A DNA stretch of 64,000 bases from Bacteroidaceae bacterium (GTDB taxonomy: Bacteria; Bacteroidota; Bacteroidia; Bacteroidales; Bacteroidaceae): assembly GCA_017429945.1 (NCBI GenBank), contig JAFRNY010000086.1, positions 23,381-87,380 on the forward strand, read 5' to 3'. The position numbers and the translations under genes were made by a program. Numbering within the stretch: the stretch's first letter is position 1; each line of letters opens with the position of its first letter. Shown piece after piece: positions 32,360 to 41,851 of this stretch. The notes under the pieces were generated by a model. That model did no database searches and was not told the origin of the DNA. It saw only the letters and a program-made list of their open reading frames with translations.

Positions 32360-33958
32360 TTACTTTTTTCGTTTCCTACCAGACTTTTTGTTGTTTTTAC
32401 TCTTCACCACGGGCCTTACGACGAGTCCGCGCACGTGGCCGTCGGCATCGAGTTTCAGGCGCTGGCGCGTGGTAGCGGCGGCACTCTCGCTGACTTGCAC
32501 GGCAGCGCTCTCGTTGCCAAAGCGGTCCATGGCAGTCACTGCGAAGTAGAGTCCCAGGGCCTCGAAGCGGTCGTAGCGGTAGCTGCTGCCATAGAGACTT
32601 GAGGCCAGGAGATTCCCTGCCAGGCTGACGTCGACGGGCCACTGGCGTGAGGCATAAACGTTGTAGCGCATATTCGGAGCGGCGTCCCAGGCTATCTCCT
32701 CGACGGCATCGCTGACGACTGCCGCACGAACATTAGAAGGCGCGAGAGGCGTCTCGTCACGGAGCCATGGGCTCGGAGGCACTAGGGCGGGATAAGCGTA
32801 GAAATCATCGCGCAGGAAATTGTAGAGCCCCTTGACATTGTCGGTAAGGAACTTTGAGCGGAAATAGCATTGACCGGCAGTGCCCACATGGCGGAGGTAG
32901 TAGAGCTGACGCTTAATAGCCGAGAGGGGCCAGTTCTTCTCCTGAGGGTGCAGGAAATAGATGCCGAGGCCGGGAGCCACCTGGCGCCCTGCGGTCTGCT
33001 CCTGCCAGTCGGCAGCGAAGGGATAGAAGTGGTTGCCGTCGAAGTACATCATCGGGAAGAGGATGTCATGGATGCCGGCGCGCAGCCACCCTATAGCATC
33101 CTGGTACACGGCATCGCGGGCGTTCCAGCCGCGCGAGCTGTAGCGAGGCAGGTCGGCATATTTGCCCACAGGCGAGCTGCTGACCTTGACCCACGGCTTG
33201 GCGGCGTGCGTCTCGTTGTAGATACGCCTTACTATGCGCGTGATGTTGTCGCGTCGCCACTGTGCCTTCGACTGTCCGCCTACGGCATAACGCTTATAAG
33301 TCTTGGCGTCGGCAAACGAAGATGCGTTCTCGGGATAACGGATGTAATCGAAATGGATGCCATCGACATCATAGTTCTGCACTATCTCCTTGCAGACCTC
33401 TGAGAGGTAATCGGCAGTGCCGGGCAGACCAGGGTCGAGATAATACTGGTCGCCATGGCGCACGCAAAGTTCGGGATGGCGGCGCAGCACCGTGCGGTTG
33501 CCCATCTGCTTAGCCACGGCTATTTTGAAACAAGGTATGGTGACGACCCAAGCATGGAGCTCCAAGCCACGTTTGTGGGCTTCGTCGATGGCAAAGGCCA
33601 GTGGGTCGTAGCCTGGATCGGTACCGTATTGCCCCGTAAGGCAGATGTCCCAGGGCTCGATCTTCGAAGGATAAATGACCGATCCGCGGACGCGCGTCTG
33701 CAGAAGTACGGTATTGATATTGGCAGCCTTGAGCTGGTCGAACAGCTGGCACAGTTCCTGTTGCTGAAGCTGGCGGGTAAAATGCGATGTGGCACGAGTG
33801 CGAGGCCAGTCGAGGCCATTCAAGGTCGTGACCCACACGGCGCGCAGCTCATGCTTGGGTGCCGCCTGCCACAGCACGGGCACGGCATCTTCTGCAGCTG
33901 CCATGCACGGCAGCAGCAAGAGTAAGAGTGTATATATATAATAATGTATAGTCTTCAT
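32360..33958 (-). CDS. GHL10-type (DUF187, YngK-like) glycosyl hydrolase, secreted
   Basis: A 532-residue protein with a signal peptide (about 1-22). The family 10-like barrel begins ELRAVWVTTLNGLDWPRT (about residue 37), with NINTVLLQTRVRGSVIYPSKIEPW, ELHAWVV and VDGIHFDYIRYP (DYIRYP is the DUF187 active-site strand). A fibronectin-III-like domain follows (about 400-495). The tail is Lys/Arg-rich. DUF187 proteins have been linked to cell-wall glycan cleavage; the substrate here is not known. manA is 12 bp upstream on the same strand, so the two may be co-transcribed. Confidence 0.88.
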   Translation of the reverse strand: MKTIHYYIYTLLLLLLPCMAAAEDAVPVLWQAAPKHELRAVWVTTLNGLDWPRTRATSHFTRQLQQQELCQLFDQLKAANINTVLLQTRVRGSVIYPSKIEPWDICLTGQYGTDPGYDPLAFAIDEAHKRGLELHAWVVTIPCFKIAVAKQMGNRTVLRRHPELCVRHGDQYYLDPGLPGTADYLSEVCKEIVQNYDVDGIHFDYIRYPENASSFADAKTYKRYAVGGQSKAQWRRDNITRIVRRIYNETHAAKPWVKVSSSPVGKYADLPRYSSRGWNARDAVYQDAIGWLRAGIHDILFPMMYFDGNHFYPFAADWQEQTAGRQVAPGLGIYFLHPQEKNWPLSAIKRQLYYLRHVGTAGQCYFRSKFLTDNVKGLYNFLRDDFYAYPALVPPSPWLRDETPLAPSNVRAAVVSDAVEEIAWDAAPNMRYNVYASRQWPVDVSLAGNLLASSLYGSSYRYDRFEALGLYFAVTAMDRFGNESAAVQVSESAAATTRQRLKLDADGHVRGLVVRPVVKSKNNKKSGRKRKK

Positions 33959-33970
33959 CGCTGGTGGAGA

Positions 33971-34948
33971 CTAACGGGCAAAGGCTTCGAGAAGGCGAAG
34001 CTCGGAACCATCAGCCGACGCCACGGTGAAGTCGGCGAGCACAGCCGGAATGAGGCATGAGAAACCTGCATTGAGCGTCACGCTATTGCCTTCGCAGTCG
34101 GTGATGACGGCCGAGCCCTGCAGGCATGAGAGCGTTACGAAGCTGTCTTCGCCGAGCAGCTGACGATGCAGCTTTGAGCGCGTAGAGAGCACGCTGACGA
34201 CGAATTTATCGCAGTCGACCACCGTCACGGCTCCCTCTGAGGGAGTCTCGTAATGAGTGCGGTAGTCGGGATAGACAGTGAAATCAATGGCATCGAGAGC
34301 CTCCTGCGTGTGCAGCTGGCGTGGCTTGCCGTCGAGGCCGAGGCGGTGGTAGTCGAAAATACGGTAGGTGATATCAGAGCTCTGCTGAATCTCGCATACC
34401 ATGATGCCCTTGCAGATGGCGTGGACACGACCGGCAGGGATGAAGAAGACGTCGCCGGCCTTCACCTCGTGGCGCGCCAGGACATCGACAATCGTACCAT
34501 CCTCTACACGACGCTCATACTCTTCACGACTCACTTCTTCCTTGAAACCGCAGAGCAGAGCAGCGCCCGGCTCAGCACGCAGAACGTACCACATTTCGGT
34601 CTTGCCGAGGGAGTCGTGGCGACGGCGTGCCAAATCATCGTCGGGGTGGACTTGAATCGAGAGGTCGTTGGCGGCATCAATGAACTTTACGAGCAACGGG
34701 AGTTCTGCGCCATAGCGCTCGAGCACCTTATTGCCAAGCAAAACGGCACCGTATTCTGCCACCAGACTGTGGACGCTACGGCCTGAGAGACTGCCGTTGC
34801 GCACGTGCGATTCGCTCGAGGGCACATCGCTGATTTCCCAACTCTCGCCAATCGGCTCATTGGTTGGCGCGAGGCCCTTGAGCGCCTGTAGGCGATGGCC
34901 TCCCCAGACAAGCTCGTGCAGATTATTATGAAAGAGCAGCGGATACAT
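33971..34948 (-). CDS. manA: Mannose-6-phosphate isomerase, class I
   Basis: A 325-residue cupin enzyme of the short Bacteroidota/Firmicutes form. It shows the zinc-site segments SIQVHPDD (about 100-107) and GKTEMWYVL, and AGDVFFIPAGRVHAIC with a further ligand near 178. It interconverts mannose 6-phosphate and fructose 6-phosphate and so feeds GDP-mannose and GDP-fucose synthesis. Cytosolic. It lies 12 bp upstream of the GHL10-type gene. Confidence 0.94.
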   Translation of the reverse strand: MYPLLFHNNLHELVWGGHRLQALKGLAPTNEPIGESWEISDVPSSESHVRNGSLSGRSVHSLVAEYGAVLLGNKVLERYGAELPLLVKFIDAANDLSIQVHPDDDLARRRHDSLGKTEMWYVLRAEPGAALLCGFKEEVSREEYERRVEDGTIVDVLARHEVKAGDVFFIPAGRVHAICKGIMVCEIQQSSDITYRIFDYHRLGLDGKPRQLHTQEALDAIDFTVYPDYRTHYETPSEGAVTVVDCDKFVVSVLSTRSKLHRQLLGEDSFVTLSCLQGSAVITDCEGNSVTLNAGFSCLIPAVLADFTVASADGSELRLLEAFAR

Positions 34949-35067
34949 AAGTTGAGAGTTTAGAGTTGAGAGTATAGAGTTCTTTGCAAGCGAAGCGGCC
35001 GGAGGTCGAGCGGAGAGTGGACGACCGGAGGCTGTTGTGAAGAATGAAGAGTGAAGAATAAGGTCAA
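34949..35067. repeat. Repeat-rich spacer between manA and folE
   Basis: Contains GAGAGTTTAGAGTTGAGAGTATAGAG direct words (given as GAGTTTAGAGTTGAGAG), the palindrome TTTGCAAGCGAAGCGG also seen near 16740, and GAAGAATGAAGAGTGAAGAAT words. No promoter or gene is evident. Confidence 0.55.
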
Positions 35068-35676
35068 TTATTCTTCTTCGTGGTTTTCACTTGAGACGTA
35101 GCGAACCTCGCCACGGAGCTGACTAAGGAAATCCGCACGGATGGCTGGGTCATCGAAAGCGCCGATATGGTGCATCGTCACCGTCTGGGCGTTCTGCTTG
35201 GCCACGCCTCGCATCTGCATGCAGAGATGGCGACCTTCGACTACGACCATCACGCCCAGCGGATGCAAGGCTTCCTCTATGCATTCGGCAATCTGCTCGG
35301 TCATACGCTCCTGCACCTGCAGACGATGGCTGAACGTGTTGACGATGCGTGCCAGTTTCGACAGGCCCGTGATCTCGCCGTTGGGAATATAGGCGATGTG
35401 GGCATGACCGAAGAAGGGCAGCATGTGATGCTCGCAGAGCGAATAGAACTCGATGTCCTTCACTACGACCATATTATGATAAGTCTCCCTGAAGAGCGCC
35501 GAGCGCAAAATAGCTATGGGGTCTTCATAGTAGCCGCGAGTGAGCTCCATCATAGCGCGAGCTACGCGTATAGGAGTTTTCACAAGTCCCTCGCGCTCTG
35601 GGTCTTCACCTAAGAGCGGGAGTATTGCAGCATAGTGGGCGGCAAGTTCATCCTGTCGCTCTTGAAACGATTTCAT
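35068..35676 (-). CDS. folE: GTP cyclohydrolase I
   Basis: A 202-residue enzyme with the zinc and active-site segments [20 protein letters not shown] (about 110-129) and [17 protein letters not shown] (about 155-171). It converts GTP to dihydroneopterin triphosphate, the first step to folate. Length fits the family. The SPOR gene lies 4 bp upstream on the same strand, and tpiA, DoxX and DUF1599 genes follow in a row in the same direction, a gene order I recall from other Bacteroidales. Confidence 0.96.
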   Translation of the reverse strand: MKSFQERQDELAAHYAAILPLLGEDPEREGLVKTPIRVARAMMELTRGYYEDPIAILRSALFRETYHNMVVVKDIEFYSLCEHHMLPFFGHAHIAYIPNGEITGLSKLARIVNTFSHRLQVQERMTEQIAECIEEALHPLGVMVVVEGRHLCMQMRGVAKQNAQTVTMHHIGAFDDPAIRADFLSQLRGEVRYVSSENHEEE

Positions 35677-35680
35677 GGTG

Positions 35681-36271
35681 CTAATAAAGAGCTATGATTT
35701 TTGTTTTCACGATGAATGCTTCGCGGAAAGCTCCCGTCTGACGAATATTAGAGAGCATCTGCGCTGCTTCCTCGCGTGTCTTGAAGTCTCCGATGCGGCA
35801 AACCCATCGGGGGCTGATGAAATTGGTATAGACCGTGACGTCGTCGAAGTAGTTGCGAATGGCAGCTGCTGCGGCATAAGCTTCAGCTTTCGACTTGCGA
35901 TTGTCGCCTCCTGCATAGATTTGAATGCGATAACCGTTCATGCGCACACGCCGTCCCGTAAGCAGAGGCAGGTCGGTCCACGCGCTGCTGTCGGCCACGG
36001 CAACGGTGTCGGCTGCGAGAGCTGCCAACGGGCGTACCGTGCGTTTTGGAGCCGTGGTGCGCCCCGGAGCATAGGACACGAGTCCGTTGACGAGGGCGTC
36101 GATCTCCTCGTCTTGATGCAAGCTCACCGTGGCCTCACCCGCACGTATGCGGGTGAGGTATTCGGTGAACGTCTGCGCCCCCGCGGGTGAGGGCTGCAGC
36201 ATTATACAATAAATAAAAAATAATAAATGTGCGGCCACTATATTAAGGCCTCTGCTGATGTCTCGTTTCAT
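35681..36271 (-). CDS. SPOR-domain protein
   Basis: A 196-residue protein with a hydrophobic N-terminal segment (about 10-30, signal or membrane anchor) and a C-terminal SPOR repeat (about 115-190, [26 protein letters not shown] and [18 protein letters not shown]). SPOR domains bind denuded septal peptidoglycan, so a role in cell division or envelope maintenance is likely. It ends 4 bp before folE. Confidence 0.88.
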   Translation of the reverse strand: MKRDISRGLNIVAAHLLFFIYCIMLQPSPAGAQTFTEYLTRIRAGEATVSLHQDEEIDALVNGLVSYAPGRTTAPKRTVRPLAALAADTVAVADSSAWTDLPLLTGRRVRMNGYRIQIYAGGDNRKSKAEAYAAAAAIRNYFDDVTVYTNFISPRWVCRIGDFKTREEAAQMLSNIRQTGAFREAFIVKTKIIALY

Positions 36272-36356
36272 TTAAGAAGAGAGATTTATTATTTCTTATT
36301 TCGGGTTACGTTTGTCAGAAGAGGAGAAGCTTGTCTCCTCCGGGTGAAAGAACTTA

Positions 36357-37115
36357 TTACTTCCAAGCATCGATAATGCCGCAGAAGTCAGCGCACTTGA
36401 GTGCAGCGCCGCCAATGAGGCCACCATCAACGTCGGGCTTCGAGAAGATCTCGCGAGCGTTGGAGGGCTTGCAGCTGCCGCCGTAGAGGATGCTGACGTT
36501 CTCTGCTGCAGCCTCGCCGAAGCGACCTGCGATGACGCCACGGATGAAGGCGTGCATGTCCTCAGCCTGCTCAGCAGTAGCGGTCTTGCCGGTGCCGATA
36601 GCCCACACGGGCTCGTAGGCCAGGATGATGTTTGCGAACTGCTCCTCGGTAAGGTCGAAGAGGCTGTCGGCGAGCTGTGCGCCCACCACTTCGTTCTGCT
36701 TGCCAGCCTCGCGCTCCTCGAGCACTTCGCCGATGCAGAAGATCACCTTGAGGCCGTTGGCCAGTGCGAGGTTGACTTTCTCTTTCAGGATCTCAGCTGT
36801 CTCGCCATAGTAGGCACGACGCTCGCTGTGGCCGAGGATGACGTACTGTGCGCCAGTGCTCTTTACCTGAGCAGCGCTCACTTCGCCCGTGAAAGCGCCC
36901 TTCTCCTTGTCGGCGCAGTTCTCAGCGCCAAGACCGATGACGGTGCCTTCGACCACGTCGGCCACCTTAGCAAGATGTATGAACGGCGTGCAGATGACAA
37001 CGTCGCAGTTGGGGGTATTCTCAGCAAGAGCTGCCTTCAGTTCGTTGGCCAGTGCGAGGCCTTCCTGCAGGTTGAGGTTCATTTTCCAGTTGCCTGCAAC
37101 AATTTTCTTACGCAT
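36357..37115 (-). CDS. tpiA: Triosephosphate isomerase
   Basis: A 252-residue barrel enzyme with all landmarks: NWKMN (residues 8-12), ILGHSERR (catalytic His, about 95-102), [14 protein letters not shown] (catalytic Glu near 168) and [15 protein letters not shown]. It interconverts dihydroxyacetone phosphate and glyceraldehyde 3-phosphate in glycolysis. A promoter -7 element sits at 37169-37176. Confidence 0.97.
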   Translation of the reverse strand: MRKKIVAGNWKMNLNLQEGLALANELKAALAENTPNCDVVICTPFIHLAKVADVVEGTVIGLGAENCADKEKGAFTGEVSAAQVKSTGAQYVILGHSERRAYYGETAEILKEKVNLALANGLKVIFCIGEVLEEREAGKQNEVVGAQLADSLFDLTEEQFANIILAYEPVWAIGTGKTATAEQAEDMHAFIRGVIAGRFGEAAAENVSILYGGSCKPSNAREIFSKPDVDGGLIGGAALKCADFCGIIDAWK

Positions 37116-37168
37116 AATCTTATGTTTTTTATAATGATTGAGTTATATAAAGTGCTTATTTTCGGCTG

Positions 37169-37176
37169 CAAAGATA
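37169..37176 (-). promoter_or_regulatory. Candidate -7 element for tpiA
   Basis: CAAAGATA (plus) reads TATCTTTG (minus), 54 bp upstream of the tpiA start. No -33 at ideal spacing. Confidence 0.45.
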
Positions 37177-37212
37177 GATAATAATTCACAATTAGGGGGT
37201 CAATACGCGGAA

Positions 37213-38373
37213 TTATTTCTGTGATTCATGTATTTTTTCGTTTTCTGCCGCCTGTTTTCTTCTTTGCAACCAGCGGAAGCTTGCATAAGCCCTGTCGAGG
37301 AAGGTGATGATGAAGAGCGGCACGAGATACCACAGGAGCAGTTGCAGAAGCATGCGCTTATAGCTTTCGGGCTGGGGATGCGCCAGCGGCAGCTGGTGGA
37401 GCGGCGCTGTCAACTGTTCTTTCTTAGGCAGCTGCCTATGCCCCCACTTAGCCACTATGGTGCCATTGTGCAGAAGAGTCAGTGCGGGGTTACTACGCGC
37501 TATGGTCTTGAGCGTCAGTTCATCGGCAAAGTCGAAGGTGTACTGTGCCCCTGTCAGGTCTTGCCAACGGGTGATAGCGTTGTCGTCGGACGGCGTAAGG
37601 CCCTGGAAGCGATAGCCATAGTGGCGTGCATAGTCGTAGATGGCATTGATCTCCTCGAAGTTGCCGTCGTCGGCCATCTCGAGGTAAGGGCTGGTGAGAA
37701 TGAATACGTATGACGTATCTTCGACGAGCGACGGGTCGACATCGAAATCGAGTATCTCGGGCAACTGAGTCGGGTCCTCGGGCCATTCCATGGCTTTAGG
37801 AATATTCTGTCCGATGTGGAAGGGTCTGAAGTCGATTATCGGTTCGCCATAGATACAGATGAACGCGATGAACAGCGCATAGGCGAGCGAATAGAGCGAT
37901 ATGATCCATTGCGTGGACTCCGATATCACTCGCGTAAGCAGGTTGCCCTTCCAGAACACGACTACCGAAGCCGTCAGAAGAACTACATTCTTCCAGAAGG
38001 TCTGCCAGTTGGTCAGTCGGACGGCATCGCCGAAGCAGCCGCAGTCGGCCACGGCATCGGTCAGCGCGAGCCAGAGGGTCAACGGCGTGTAGAAGAGCAT
38101 GAAGGCGAGGATTGTGTAGGTGGTGAAACGGCGCCTTATGCCAAAGAAGAGGTAAATGCCGAGGGTGAACTCAAGCACCGCCATAGCCACAGACAGGACT
38201 ATGGGCAGCGGCGGCTGTGACAAGAAGGAGATATGGAGCGCTGCGGCGTAATCGATTATTTTGTAGGATGTGCCTGCAGGGTCAATCAGCTTTACGAGTC
38301 CTGAAAAAATAAAAGTGGCGGACACGAGCAGTCGGCAAGTGTTCACCACAGTCCATAGTATTTTCTTTGTCAT
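37213..38373 (-). CDS. DoxX-family membrane protein of the BT_3928 type
   Basis: A 386-residue inner-membrane protein. The N-terminal 150 residues are a four-helix DoxX-like domain (ATFIFSGLVKLIDPAGTSYK, DCGCFGDAVRLTNWQTF with a Cys pair). A soluble part (about 205-320) has a thioredoxin-like layout (YVFILTSPYLEMAD, NPALTLLHNGTIVAKWGHRQL) but no CxxC. A last transmembrane helix lies near 350. The fold of the soluble part suggests a redox or thiol role without proof. Its start overlaps the DUF1599 stop by 4 bp. Confidence 0.85.
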   Translation of the reverse strand: MTKKILWTVVNTCRLLVSATFIFSGLVKLIDPAGTSYKIIDYAAALHISFLSQPPLPIVLSVAMAVLEFTLGIYLFFGIRRRFTTYTILAFMLFYTPLTLWLALTDAVADCGCFGDAVRLTNWQTFWKNVVLLTASVVVFWKGNLLTRVISESTQWIISLYSLAYALFIAFICIYGEPIIDFRPFHIGQNIPKAMEWPEDPTQLPEILDFDVDPSLVEDTSYVFILTSPYLEMADDGNFEEINAIYDYARHYGYRFQGLTPSDDNAITRWQDLTGAQYTFDFADELTLKTIARSNPALTLLHNGTIVAKWGHRQLPKKEQLTAPLHQLPLAHPQPESYKRMLLQLLLWYLVPLFIITFLDRAYASFRWLQRRKQAAENEKIHESQK

Positions 38374-38930
38374 TCGTCGAATGTAAGTTTTATGAGGGCG
38401 AAGACAGCGTAGTTCATCATATCCGAATAGTTGGCATCGATGCCTTCGCTGATGAGCGTGGCTCCTCCGAGTTCTTCGATCTGCTTAGTGCGGAAGATTT
38501 TCTGAAGGATTATGTCGGTGTAGCTGCTCACGCGCATGCCCCGCCACGCTTCGTCGTAGTCGTGATTCTTGCGCAGCATGAGCTGCAGGGCGTCCTCTGA
38601 GAGACGGTCATATTCGGCAATGGCCTCATCGGGCGTCATATCATCGGGCTTCTCTGCTATTCCGTGCTCCAGTTGTATGAGCCCTATGACGGAGTAGTTG
38701 ACAATGCCGATGAACTCGGGACGTATGCCCTCCCCCACCAGCGTCTGCCCTTTCATCTCGAGCGAGCGAATGCGGTTGGCCTTGATGTAGAGTTGGTCGG
38801 TCAGCGAGGGTATTCGCAGTATTCTCCACGCCGCTCCGTAGTCGTGCAGTTTCTTCACGAAAACGTCGCGACACTCCTTAAGCACGGCGCGGAACTGCTG
38901 CTCGGTGTTGTTTGCGCTGTTCGTGCACAT
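38370..38930 (-). CDS. DUF1599-domain protein, tandem duplication
   Basis: A 186-residue protein built from two copies of one module: KKLHDYGAAWRILRIPSLTDQL ... EFIGIVNYSVIGLIQLE (about 25-95) and RKNHDYDEAWRGMRVSSYTDII ... SDMMNYAVFALIKLTF (about 115-183; both motifs quoted in pieces). DUF1599 has been grouped with nucleotide-modification domains; its function here is not known. It overlaps the DoxX gene by 4 bp and follows the M23/LysM gene by 4 bp, so it is part of a tight operon. Confidence 0.85.
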   Translation of the reverse strand: MCTNSANNTEQQFRAVLKECRDVFVKKLHDYGAAWRILRIPSLTDQLYIKANRIRSLEMKGQTLVGEGIRPEFIGIVNYSVIGLIQLEHGIAEKPDDMTPDEAIAEYDRLSEDALQLMLRKNHDYDEAWRGMRVSSYTDIILQKIFRTKQIEELGGATLISEGIDANYSDMMNYAVFALIKLTFDE

Positions 38931-38934
38931 TACG

Positions 38935-39894
38935 TTACGAGTATTTCAGAATCTGGCCAGGACGTATTTTCGACGACTTGCGCAGTCCGTTTATGCGGCG
39001 GAGCTTGGCGACCGTGGTGCCATGGCGGCGTGCAATACTGCTGAGCGTCTCGCCCCTCTTAACTTTATGAATGCGCGTGCGGGCAGACTGCTGCGCATCG
39101 CGCTTGGCCTGAGCTTTTGCGGCAGCGCTCTCGCTGCTGTTGTAGCGCACCTCTTCGTTGGCGTCGGCCTCGCCCTTGCCGTCGTGCTTGCCCAGAAGTG
39201 TGCCACGGCCACGGCCTTTGAAGACGTAAAAGTCGCCCGTAACATCCTGATTGGCAAAATCAAAGAGCTTTGCGGGGTCGATGTATTCGCCGAGCAGGCG
39301 TGTCTCGAAGTGGAGGTGTGTACCGAAGCTGAACCCAGTGTCGCCAGCCAATCCGATGGGGTCGCCGGCCTTGACGACCTTGTCGCGCTTGGTGAGGTGT
39401 TTTGAGAGGTGGCCGTAAACGGTCTCGAGACCGTTGGGGTGGCGAATTACTACCACGTTGCCGTAGCCCGAGGGCTGATAGTCGACAACGCGCACCTTGC
39501 CGTCGAATGCGGCGCGGATGGTGTCGCCCTTGTTGGCATTAATGTCGATGCCTTTATGCTGGCGGCGGAAGCGTGGGCGGTAGCCGTAGTTGGAGGTGAC
39601 GATGCGGTTTGTCGTCGGCATGCAGAAACCGCGGAGGTCTATTTTGTACTCGCTGGGCAGCGCCACTCCTCCGTAGAGGTTGATCTGGTCGTCGTTCCAA
39701 TTGGGATAGAGTTCTGCTGCAGGGTCTTCGAGTTCTTCTGTTTGCAAGAGTTTTTGGATTGCAATACTGTCAACAGCTCTCATTTTCTTGTCGACGGGTG
39801 CCTGGCGGGCCAGGAGGTCCTGTGCTGAGGCATTAGGTGCTGCCAATGCTATACATGCTGCGAAGGCTGTGGTCTTCAGGAGGTTTTTAAGCAT
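38935..39894 (-). CDS. M23-family peptidoglycan peptidase with C-terminal LysM domain
   Basis: A 319-residue secreted protein with a signal peptide ending ASAQ (about 25). The LytM/M23 domain (about 85-200) shows HKGIDINANKGD, HPNGLETVYGHLSKH and GTHLHFET, which give the zinc ligands HxxxD and HxH. A LysM domain follows at the end (KVKRGETLSSIARRHGTTVAKLRRINGL, quoted in part). It is likely a periplasmic DD-endopeptidase or amidase activator acting in cell separation. Metal ligands are intact, so catalytic activity is expected. Confidence 0.92.
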   Translation of the reverse strand: MLKNLLKTTAFAACIALAAPNASAQDLLARQAPVDKKMRAVDSIAIQKLLQTEELEDPAAELYPNWNDDQINLYGGVALPSEYKIDLRGFCMPTTNRIVTSNYGYRPRFRRQHKGIDINANKGDTIRAAFDGKVRVVDYQPSGYGNVVVIRHPNGLETVYGHLSKHLTKRDKVVKAGDPIGLAGDTGFSFGTHLHFETRLLGEYIDPAKLFDFANQDVTGDFYVFKGRGRGTLLGKHDGKGEADANEEVRYNSSESAAAKAQAKRDAQQSARTRIHKVKRGETLSSIARRHGTTVAKLRRINGLRKSSKIRPGQILKYS

Positions 39895-39946
39895 CTTGTA
39901 AGGTAAAGATCTTTATTCGTTAAACTTAAGGCGTCGGGACTGTTGC

Positions 39947-40408
39947 TCAACGCTCGTTTGTAGCATAAATGAAGCCGAACGTTGCGCTCTCGTACTCGAA
40001 GATTTCTTCGGGGCGGAAGAAGCGGGCCAGTTCTATGGCAGCGTTCTCGAGCGAGTCGGAAGCGTGAACGATATTCTGTTGGTTGCTCATCGAATAGTCG
40101 CCACGGATGGTGCCGGGGTCGGCAACGCGACCGTTGGTATAGCCCGTCATGGCTCTGACTACGGACACAGCCTCCACGCCGCTTATTGCCATTGCCACGA
40201 TGGGCGATGCCATCATCGAGGCTGCGAGTGCGGGGAAGAAGGGTCGGTCGACAAGATGAGCGTAGTGCTCGCGTAAGATGGCTTCGTCAAGTTGCATTAT
40301 TTTCATGCCGGCAATGCGCAGGCCACGACGCTCGAAGCGGTGCACAATCTCTCCTATGAGCTGGCGCTGCACGCAGCTGGGCTTGAGGAGGACGAGGGTT
40401 GTTTCCAT
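39947..40408 (-). CDS. ndk: Nucleoside diphosphate kinase
   Basis: A 153-residue enzyme with TLVLLKPSCVQR at the start (the usual KPD here KPS), an RAMTGYTNGRVADPGTIRGDY segment, and the active-site NIVHASDS with the phosphorylated His near residue 117. It balances NTP pools by moving gamma-phosphates. Length fits. TAACTTTG (40474-40481, minus strand) lies 66 bp upstream and may be its -7 element. Confidence 0.96.
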   Translation of the reverse strand: METTLVLLKPSCVQRQLIGEIVHRFERRGLRIAGMKIMQLDEAILREHYAHLVDRPFFPALAASMMASPIVAMAISGVEAVSVVRAMTGYTNGRVADPGTIRGDYSMSNQQNIVHASDSLENAAIELARFFRPEEIFEYESATFGFIYATNER

Positions 40409-40539
40409 TCTTATTTTGAGTGTAATCTTTAGCGTTTAATTTGAGAAATGTGGCAAACCACATATTCCGAGCGCAAAGTTAGACAAAAATATGGAAACAG
40501 CCGAATCTGTTAACTCTTTTTATAAATTTATTTCTATTT

Positions 40540-41835
40540 CTAAGGTTCCAAGAGCGACGAGTCGCCATAACTGAGGAAGCGGAAATCGTTGGCGAGGGCG
40601 TAGCGATAGATGTCCTTCCAACGGTCGTCACCGACAAATGCCGAGACTAACAGCAGAAGTGTCGACTGCGGCTGGTGGAAGTTGGTAATCATACGTTTAA
40701 CGATATGATAGCGATAGCCGGGAGCTATGATAATCTGCGTGGCAGTGTGTAAGGCATCGACGTGGCGGCGATTCATCCAGTCAACGATGGCTTGCAGGGC
40801 ACGAATCGTCATTTCCGAATCCTCACCTGTCATTCGCAATTCGTCATTCGTCATTCGTAATTCGTCATTCCCATAAGGCTCCCACTGCCCTACCTTCATT
40901 TCGTCCTCAGTGATATTGGGATTGGCAAGAATTTTCATACCGATATAGTAGAGCGACTCGAGGGTGCGGACGCTTGTTGTGCCCACTGCAGTGCATTCAC
41001 CGCCATGGCGGAGGAGTGCTTCTACGGCAGCGCGAGGCACGTAGATCCATTCGGAGTGCATCTCATGCCCTTCAATGCGCTCGCTCTTCACGGGCTTAAA
41101 CGTTCCGGCACCCACGTGCAGCGTCAGTTCGGCGCGCTCGACGCCTCGGCTGTCTATGGCCTCGAGCACGGCGGGCGTGAAATGAAGGCCGGCCGTCGGC
41201 GCTGCCACACTACCTTTGATTTTTGAGTAGACGGTCTGATAGGTCTTGAGGTCGCTGGCTTCGGTCGGGCGGTTGAGATAAGGCGGAATGGGCAGTTCGC
41301 CACAGGCATCGAGCACTTGAGCCCACGTCACTTCGGCATCATCCCAGCTGAAAGTGACGAACGACTCGCCACGCTGAGCAGCCTGTGCGTCAGCGTTCTC
41401 GGGCGAGCCAGGCTGCGTGCGTTCTACGCTCAGTGTCAGAGTTTTGCCTTCCACCTCAATAGTCCTCTGCAGTGCCCCTTCCTTCCATTTCTTAGCGTTA
41501 CCGATGAGGCAGTGCCACGAACAGCGGGCCGTCTGCTGAAACATCAAGACGTAGTCGTGCGGCACGGCGGGTTCGAGGCAGAACACCTCGATGAGTGCGC
41601 CCGTCTCTTTACGGAAATGCAGGCGTGCCTGAATGACACGCGTATTGTTCATCACCAAAAGCGAGCCTTCGGGCAACAGCGACGGGAGGTCGCGGAAATG
41701 GCAGTGGCTGATGGCGCCCTGCTTGTAAACAAGAAGCTTCGACGAATCGCGCTCGGCCAACGGATATTTTGCTATCCGCTCGTCAGGCAGGTCGTAGGCG
41801 TAGTCTGATATATGTATGTCTCTGGGATTCTGCAC
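40540..41835 (-). CDS. queA: S-adenosylmethionine:tRNA ribosyltransferase-isomerase (queuosine synthesis)
   Basis: A 431-residue protein with the QueA segments LVMNNTRVIQARLHF, SVAAPTAGLHFT, ELTLHVGAGTFKPV and MITNFHQPQSTLLLLVSAF. It transfers ribose from SAM to preQ1 in tRNA. It carries a short extra loop near residues 323-337 (NDELRMTNDELRMTGED) encoded by an AT-rich repeat tract at 40829-40870. The loop is between conserved blocks and the frame is kept, so it is probably a tolerated surface insert. The 22-bp repeat array 3 lies 17 bp upstream of the start. Confidence 0.95.
   Translation of the reverse strand: MQNPRDIHISDYAYDLPDERIAKYPLAERDSSKLLVYKQGAISHCHFRDLPSLLPEGSLLVMNNTRVIQARLHFRKETGALIEVFCLEPAVPHDYVLMFQQTARCSWHCLIGNAKKWKEGALQRTIEVEGKTLTLSVERTQPGSPENADAQAAQRGESFVTFSWDDAEVTWAQVLDACGELPIPPYLNRPTEASDLKTYQTVYSKIKGSVAAPTAGLHFTPAVLEAIDSRGVERAELTLHVGAGTFKPVKSERIEGHEMHSEWIYVPRAAVEALLRHGGECTAVGTTSVRTLESLYYIGMKILANPNITEDEMKVGQWEPYGNDELRMTNDELRMTGEDSEMTIRALQAIVDWMNRRHVDALHTATQIIIAPGYRYHIVKRMITNFHQPQSTLLLLVSAFVGDDRWKDIYRYALANDFRFLSYGDSSLLEP
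40829..40870 (-). repeat. AT-rich repeat tract inside queA
   Basis: Four copies of ATTCGTCATTCGTAATTC-type words, the same as in the GH127 gene at 6974-7045. Read in frame it gives NDELRMT twice. Confidence 0.82.
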
Positions 41836-41851
41836 TTATGATTATTGAGTT

